This document shows positions 57,660-64,000 of a stretch of DNA of 64,000 nucleotides, piece after piece. Made by a program: the position numbers and the translations under genes. The notes under the pieces are model-generated. The model was not told the DNA's origin. It was given only the letters and a program-made list of their open reading frames with translations, and made no database searches. Position 1 is the stretch's first letter. Each line of letters starts with the position of its first letter. This DNA is from Eutrigla gurnardus (Eukaryota > Chordata > Actinopteri > Perciformes > Triglidae): the NCBI GenBank assembly GCA_963514095.1, contig OY741267.1, forward strand, positions 29,513,356 to 29,577,355, read 5' to 3'.

Positions 57660-59782
57660 CACGCAAGGCCGACTAGAAACTCCCCGAAAAATCCGCTGTG
57701 TTGCCGTTCAAAAGCATCCGGACTGTGCTGCTATTCTGGCTACTTTAGCAGGTCGGCTAGCTTAGCGGGTTTGCTTATGTGCTAGCATCCTGGGAGAAAG
57801 CAACAGTGGCCAAAACATCCAGCGTTTTGAAACTTGTCCGTCGGTGTCCGCCTCACTTTTGTCACTGACGGCGTGTCGGAAAAGCCCTGACGTCTAACGG
57901 ACAGGAGACACGGACACTGAAAAAGCAAATAAAACAACCACAACTGCGTTGTCCAGAAGATTAGCAGCCGGCTAGCTACTGTTAGCTACGGAGTGGAATC
58001 TCTTGAGTTTCCTCGATTACCCAGGTACCCAATGTGCTTCCGCCTTTCAACTAGCTCCCCCTAGCGAGAAGGAGTGTAACTGCACCGATGGCAATATGCA
58101 TACTGTACTTATGAATATCACACCTGTGGCTTTATTTATATGATTCTCACTCGGCACAACAGTTTGTATTTTTCATAACCAAATGTATTATTTAAATAAA
58201 ATCAACCAGGACTCTGTGGCAATTTGTAAGGCTGTAATTTGTGGTTCGTCAGTACTTAATTCTAACATTTATATATTACAATATATTTTTATTCTTGATT
58301 TATGTAACTGAACTGGATAATGAAATCTCAAGCAGGGAAGTTCATTCACTAGTATATCAATTCAAAGGTCCTCTTTCTAGTCTTTTCTGAGTTTATTAAC
58401 TGCATCTGCATCCGATTCTGCTAAAAACTCAGAAAAATTCTAGGAAATTTACTATTGAGTTGAGATTATTTTGTCCCAGATAAATCAAATCAAATACAGG
58501 AAAATTGAGTAAACACACAAGCATGTAAAATAATAGTCCCAACAACATAATTTCAAGTAAAGCATATAATAAAAGCATTCTGCATTGACACAATTGCCAT
58601 AACATGAAGCTGTACTTCAGTAGAATCTGATCAAAATGTTACATTAAATAACCTATAAATTGAGGGCTCCATCCTTTCTGTTGTATGTGGTAATAAATAT
58701 CCTATTCTAAAAATGACATGTCCCTGTTTGAAAATGATAGAAACATCGTAATTTCACCTGCAGGAGATGAAATCCTTAAAGCAAATTGAGCAGACACACA
58801 AGTTCCTTTTGGAATATTCTCCAAATGTTATAATGAGTTCAGTCTGCCATAGAAACACAGAGTGTCTCCTCATGTTTTTCAGATGATATTGCCTTTACAT
58901 CAAAAACAAGCAGGTAGGTTCACGTCCACACAGTGCAGACAGCAACCGAGCCAAGACAAACAGGGCCGTGTCATTCAAGCATCCACCTGCAGCTTTGCAA
59001 ATAAAACCTAAGGAGCACTAACGTATTCACGCTCACAGTTTAACCGGCCTGCTACTTGCTTTTCCATTTTTACCTGCACGTGGACAAATAAGGGAATCCT
59101 CCATGCAGGCACGCGCAACATGGATTTTCCCATGTTTTTGTTTGCGGAAGGAGGTTTATATGTATCATTATGGAACTCAGTTAGGATGTGTAATACAGTT
59201 TTTTCAGCAAGGGGAAAATTACTGGATACATCTAAGTGTAAATTAATTTCCCTGAAAAGGACCACCATGAACAGTAAGATGTCTCTCTCTGTGCTGTGCA
59301 TGCTGTGACTCCAATAAAGATATGCTACGTCAGGGCCAATATCAGGAATACCCACTTTTTAGTCAATGTAATTGCATTAAATACATTAACACTTTTGGAT
59401 AATACCTTTCCATATCTGTAAATATGTCAATCAGTGCAGATTTAAGATAAATAATTAAAGAAATAGAATCAAATAGTACATTTATGTTATAATTTGAACA
59501 CCTCAAGTAGTCTGTACATGCAACAACTGACTCCGAATAAGCTCCCTTTGAGCCAAACACCTGCAGTACTACATACTGTATACACCGTGTTGCATTTGTC
59601 CCCCCTCGAGCCCCCCCTCCCCCCCCCCCCGCTTTCTATTTTATACCAGTGGTGGTGAAAAGCTTGCCGTCTTTCTTTCTTTCCGTCTCCCCTTTTCTTC
59701 TTTCTTCCCCTCCTCGTTTGTCCTGCACATCAGCCTGGATTTTCCTCCCATTGGGTCCCCCTCTTTTGCATGAGGAACCAGG

Positions 59783-59783
<1 letters not shown>

Positions 59784-59839
<56 letters not shown>
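59784..59839. repeat. (TG)n microsatellite
   Basis: Uninterrupted TG tract of about 56 bp. Confidence 0.95.
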
Positions 59840-59840
<1 letters not shown>

Positions 59841-59943
59841 TGGTGTAGCGGAGGGTCGGCAGTGACGGCACAGACGTAGGAGAGAAAGAGTGAGTGACAC
59901 GGGGGAAAAATAATGAGGGTGTGTGTGGAGTGAGGAGGGAAAA

Positions 59944-59955
<12 letters not shown>

Positions 59956-59996
<41 letters not shown>

Positions 59997-60011
59997 GGAG
60001 AGAGAGAGAGA
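59956..60011. repeat. (GA)n purine tract
   Basis: GA repeat with one CAGACAGG interruption. It is preceded by TG repeats and continues as purine-rich sequence. Confidence 0.9.
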
Positions 60012-61559
60012 AAGGGAAGACAGAGAGCGGGCCTCAGGGTCGTCGGGGTCAAGACCGACAAGCTCAGATGAAGGATAATCTGTGGAGGTCCCTTACAGCG
60101 GGGGGTGAGGCCCCGGTGGAGCACGCTCATTCAGACTCTCTCACACACACTGCTCACCCCTCTATCGCTCTCTTCCTCTTCTCCTTCATCCTCCTTTTCC
60201 CTCCCTTTTTTTGTTGCTTTCTCTAAACCCCCCCCCTCCCCCCCCAACACAGTTGCAGCTGGATTTCAAAGGGCACTTTGCCAGCAGAAAAAGCTGAATG
60301 TTTAGCAGGCAGATCCCTCAGTGAGGCAGGCTAGGATTGTGGAATTCCTGCCTCCCACTCTTTAGGAACCGTTTTTTTTTATTTTGCCCCTTCGGGGGCC
60401 CCTGCCATAACTGCCAGCGGCCTCCTCCTCCATCTCCATCTCCAGCCTCGAGCCAGGGCCCTGTTTGCAAATTGAGCCTGACAGAAATAATAGCCAAGGT
60501 CTGGGGGAGAAGAAGGGGGCAGCGTTACAGAAGGTGTGGAACAGCAACAGCTGCCCATGCCAGCCACTGTTGTTTCATTTGTTTATCATCTCTTTGATGG
60601 TAAATAATGATTTTTTAATCCATTTGTCATGCCATGTTATAAGCATGAACATTGTTAACTTTGCAAAAGGATGGACACTTTAAAATCCTCCACACAAATG
60701 TTGACAAACAGCTGATAGTAATTTGAAGCGATAAAAGTTTTAGAGGAAGTTCTAGATCAGTATAGATTATGTGTTTTCGACGTCTGGGAACATCTCTGGA
60801 AGTCCACCTGTCTTTTCAGTTAGGAGGGACGGCGTAAGTTGCCAAAAAAAGGCTTATTTTTCCATTTGCAAAGGTATTGTTCATGAGACAAAAATATGAA
60901 TCTATATATGATACAAACAGAGTTCTGCAGCTCTTAAAATACACGTTTGTTTTAGCAGATTAAACACGGGATGATAGTGGAATTGGTGTTAAAGTGCGGG
61001 GTGTTACTGAACATTGTGCTCTGCAGAGTCACGTCTTTGTGCCTGAGCAGCAATGAAAGGGGGAAAAAAACAAGGGGTTTTCCTTCACTGTTCAATAGAA
61101 ATCGGTGCTTTGTGACCAGGAGTGAGCATGCAGAGGTCACATAATGTATGTAAACGGACGCACACACACTTTCAACCCTTCTCACAGGAGGCGAAGTATT
61201 GGTTGAAAGCTCCGGAGAGCAGGACCTTGAGTGTTTGTTGTGTCAAAGCATGGAATAAAGAGCACGGTGCTATAATATATCTGATATTCCCGTGTGTCCA
61301 CGCAGCTGCATATATAGATTATTGGGATTTTGTATGATTTTGCCTTTTATATTTTTTGTTGGTGTGTTTTGTGGTGTTTTCACTTCCAGCTTCCCCTCTC
61401 TCACCCGATGCTTCCTCTCCCTGTTTTCTCAGCGCCGGCTCGGTCCAACACATGAGCAGGTAGCATATTTGGATGATCGAAAAACTCCCCCAAAAAATCC
61501 TTCATGTGCGAGGCAGATGTTGCGCCTGTCTGTGTTGTACCACTGAGGAGAGCCAGAGC

Positions 61560-61593
61560 AAGAGAGAGAGAGAGGGGGAGGGAGGGAGGGAGG

Positions 61594-61636
<43 letters not shown>
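61560..61636. repeat. (GA)n(GGGA)n(GA)n purine tract
   Basis: GA repeats flank a (GGGA/GGAG)n core, all purine on the plus strand. Confidence 0.95.
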
Positions 61637-61638
<2 letters not shown>

Positions 61639-62728
61639 CAAACACAATGATTTTACTTGCAGCAGCAGCAAACAAGCCTCCACCTCCCGTCTCAGGTTGA
61701 CAGTCAGAGCCTCGCATTAAGAGGACAGGGACAGCGGTGGAGAGTAACTAAGTACATTTACACAAGCGCCGTATACTCAAGTACCACTTCCATGTATTTC
61801 TATTTTACTTTAAGTGTTCCTCCGCCACATTTCGGAGGCAAAATATTGAACAACGCAGCTGGTTATATTGATCATAAAACCAACAATGAACGATGACACA
61901 TTATTCTAGATTTTACTACCAAACAGTATCTAAAGTAGTAAAACTTTGCTCCAACAATAAACTGCAAATGAAAGTGAATAAAAATGTAACAATGTTTACT
62001 TTCAATACTTACATGATTTACAATATCACACAAACAGTTGTGCTTTGCAACATTTTGTTGTTGAGGGAGTTCTCAGATGCTTCACTTCAGTAGAAGCAGC
62101 TCCACTGCATTAGAAAAGAAAACTCCATCACCTGTAACAGAATGAGAATGCATGTATTTTATTGTCTTCTATTTATTGATCTATAGCAGTGCATGCATTT
62201 TATTGGCTATTTTTTAATTAATAATATAGTCAATAAAATGCATGACCTGCTGACTTTTATTCATTTATGTATGCATGCATTTTATTGTCTTGTGTTTATG
62301 TTTCAGTAGCAGTGGATGCATTTTATTGTCTTTTATCTTTTGATATACCAGTGCATGCATTTTTACAAGCCTCAATCTCTAGATTTACACTCTTTACCCC
62401 AGTAAATGATTTGAATTCTTCTTCCACCGCCGGACCTGGCGGACTGATGGATAGATGGATGAGATCAGGACAAGAACAAAAAATTAAGTTTACAACCTCT
62501 TTCCAGTCGCCCTTCTTGCATCAGAGGGACGTATACAGCACAGGGCAGGGCAGGGGAACGAGGAGAGGAGAGGATTTCCCTTGTAAAACACAAGTCTGAG
62601 GCAAGGGAGGGACGCCCCCACCCCTCTGCCCCACCACCACCACCAACACACTTCCCCTACCGGTGATGTCAGGGCGGGCAGGGGCTCCCTGATATAAAAA
62701 AAAATCCTTTTGGACTCGAGAGAATGGG

Positions 62729-62730
<2 letters not shown>

Positions 62731-62805
<75 letters not shown>
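62731..62805. repeat. (GA)n purine tract
   Basis: About 75 bp of uninterrupted GA, roughly 1.1 kb upstream of the ATG at 63904. Confidence 0.95.
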
Positions 62806-62810
<5 letters not shown>

Positions 62811-63903
62811 GAGTGAATGGAGGAGGATATTACTATACTGCATGGGCCGGTGCAGAGGAGCAGCAAGTCACTCTCTGAAGCGCACACAGACGCGCAACAA
62901 AACCAAGAGAGGAGCTGACGCGCAGACGCCGAACCATGATTTAATGGACTAATATTTTTTTTTTGTCCTCCCCTCAGAAAATGATAGGAAAGGCTTCTGC
63001 TCAACAAGTAGGATAGCTATTTTAGGGCTGGCACTTTGCACTGCACTTCAGTTTGCCTCTGGAGTGACTTTTTTCTTGTTGTTTTATTACTAGCTATTAT
63101 TCCTCTGATTCACCTTGCAGCCACATTTTTGGAACAGGACGCACTAAATGATGCCGCAGTGGTCAGGTAAAAAGAAATGAGAGACTTTGTGCAAAGTCAG
63201 TATGGAGTGAAATGATCTGACTTCACCTGATTATTTTTTATAAATAAGGGGAAAGTGCATCCATATTTACCTTAGTAATAAAATAATGCAGTTTTGTTGA
63301 TTTGTGATTATTTTTAAAGAAGCCTTTTGAAAATATACTTTCCCTTTTTTTTTTAACTCGTAGGCATAGAACAGAAATAGTTGGGAGTTTTTTTTTCTGC
63401 GGATGTTTTGCAGACGTTGGGCTGCAGACACGAATGGAAAGAGGCAACGCTTCGCCTCTGAAGGTCCGCGCAAAGTGCAGGAGTGTGGAGAGCCACTGCA
63501 GCTGCGCCAAGAAAGGGATTTAGATGAACGTTAGCTGGAGATCCGATGGGTTTTCTGTGATCCTGTTGAACGTCTACTTCATTCAAAATCAAAACATTAA
63601 ACCTCAATATGCAATAAGTCCACGTGAGAGACTTTGAATGTGACGTCTTCTTTGATCCATTTTTGGAATGCACTGATAGTTTATATTTGATTACTCTCCT
63701 AATTTGTTTACCGAAATTAATTAATTTGAATTGCGACAGCCCAGACGTGTTTTTATTGCTGCGTAAATGTGCGCAAACAGATCTAATAACCACAGTCTGG
63801 TGTGAAACATCTTGCTGCTGACCTGAAAACCAGAGGCATACTTTTAAAACAACAACTTTATCTTTAACAAAACCCCGCCAAATACCTTCCCTAACCTGGC
63901 ACG

Positions 63904-64000
63904 ATGTTGCTGCTCAGACTACTGTCTATCTTCCTCGTCCTCATCACTAACACGTGGCTGCTCCGCCCGGTTCGCTCCGACGCGCTCAGCCGGCACAAAC
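63904..64000 (+). CDS. First coding exon of a secreted protein (possibly pappalysin-2), cut by window end
   Basis: The ATG at 63904 begins MLLLRLLSIFLVLITNTWLL followed by RPVRSDALSRHK. This is a typical signal peptide with a hydrophobic core of about 15 residues and a plausible cleavage after RPVRS. Only 32 codons are in the window, so no domain is seen. In human, PAPPA2 lies next to COP1 in divergent orientation, which matches the position and strand here; that is the only reason to suggest pappa2. Other secreted proteins remain possible. Confidence 0.55.
   Translation, partial: MLLLRLLSIFLVLITNTWLLRPVRSDALSRHK

Larger units (their letters stand above)
58061..63903. other. Region without recognised genes between cop1 and the next gene
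   Basis: 58061-59580 is AT-rich with no feature. 59600-60250 has C-runs, a TG tract and GA tracts. 60250-61550 is unremarkable. 61560-61640 and 62730-62805 are GA tracts. About 62880 to 63903 may contain 5' UTR of the gene starting at 63904, but no splice structure can be argued. No ORF here shows a protein family motif. Confidence 0.5.

Overview
This is a vertebrate nuclear genome window, almost certainly from a teleost fish. The genes are split into many short exons with GT..AG introns. The proteins are close to, but not identical with, their mammalian counterparts. Introns are compact and crowded with CA/TG, GA and minisatellite arrays, and the transposons present (an L2-type LINE, a PIF/Harbinger element, short TIR elements) are typical of fish. 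There is no prokaryotic gene organisation, no CRISPR array, and I recognised no tRNA or rRNA gene.

Layout. (1) 356-22634, plus strand: the 3' part of a multiplexin collagen gene, best matched to collagen XV alpha-1 (col15a1). It runs from the end of the thrombospondin-N/laminin-G-like domain, through an interrupted Gly-X-Y region, to the NC1 trimerisation and endostatin (restin)-like domains and the stop codon. A large intron holds an L2 LINE that was itself split by a Harbinger transposon (about 7.17-11.02 kb). Another intron holds a minisatellite made of splice-donor-like units (12.63-13.49 kb). (2) 22.6-28.0 kb: the collagen 3' UTR, a short intergenic gap with a perfect 36-bp palindrome, and the XRN1 3' UTR; the two genes converge tail to tail. 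(3) 28007-44455, minus strand: a complete xrn1 coding region of 41 coding exons whose lengths add up to 1,711 codons plus stop, including all the catalytic acidic residues. A 561-bp TTAA-flanked inverted-repeat element lies in its third intron. (4) 44.7-46.8 kb: intergenic. (5) 47893-57659, minus strand: a complete cop1 (rfwd2) coding region of 20 coding exons, 709 codons plus stop, with RING, coiled-coil and seven-bladed WD40 parts. An intron carries a 21-bp minisatellite. (6) 58.0-63.9 kb: no recognised gene, but several long purine (GA) and TG tracts. (7) 63904-64000, plus strand: the first coding exon of a secreted protein (signal peptide only). Its position, divergent from cop1, suggests pappa2, but the sequence alone does not prove it.

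The genes do not form a pathway. XRN1 is the cytoplasmic 5'-3' exoribonuclease of mRNA decay, COP1 is a nuclear/cytoplasmic ubiquitin ligase substrate receptor, and collagen XV is a basement-membrane proteoglycan. I found no clear evidence of a wholly new system. The items most worth a second look are the splice-donor minisatellite, a possible 41-nt intron in the collagen gene, the repeated placement of CA/TG tracts against splice sites, the precise Harbinger-in-L2 nesting and the intergenic palindrome.
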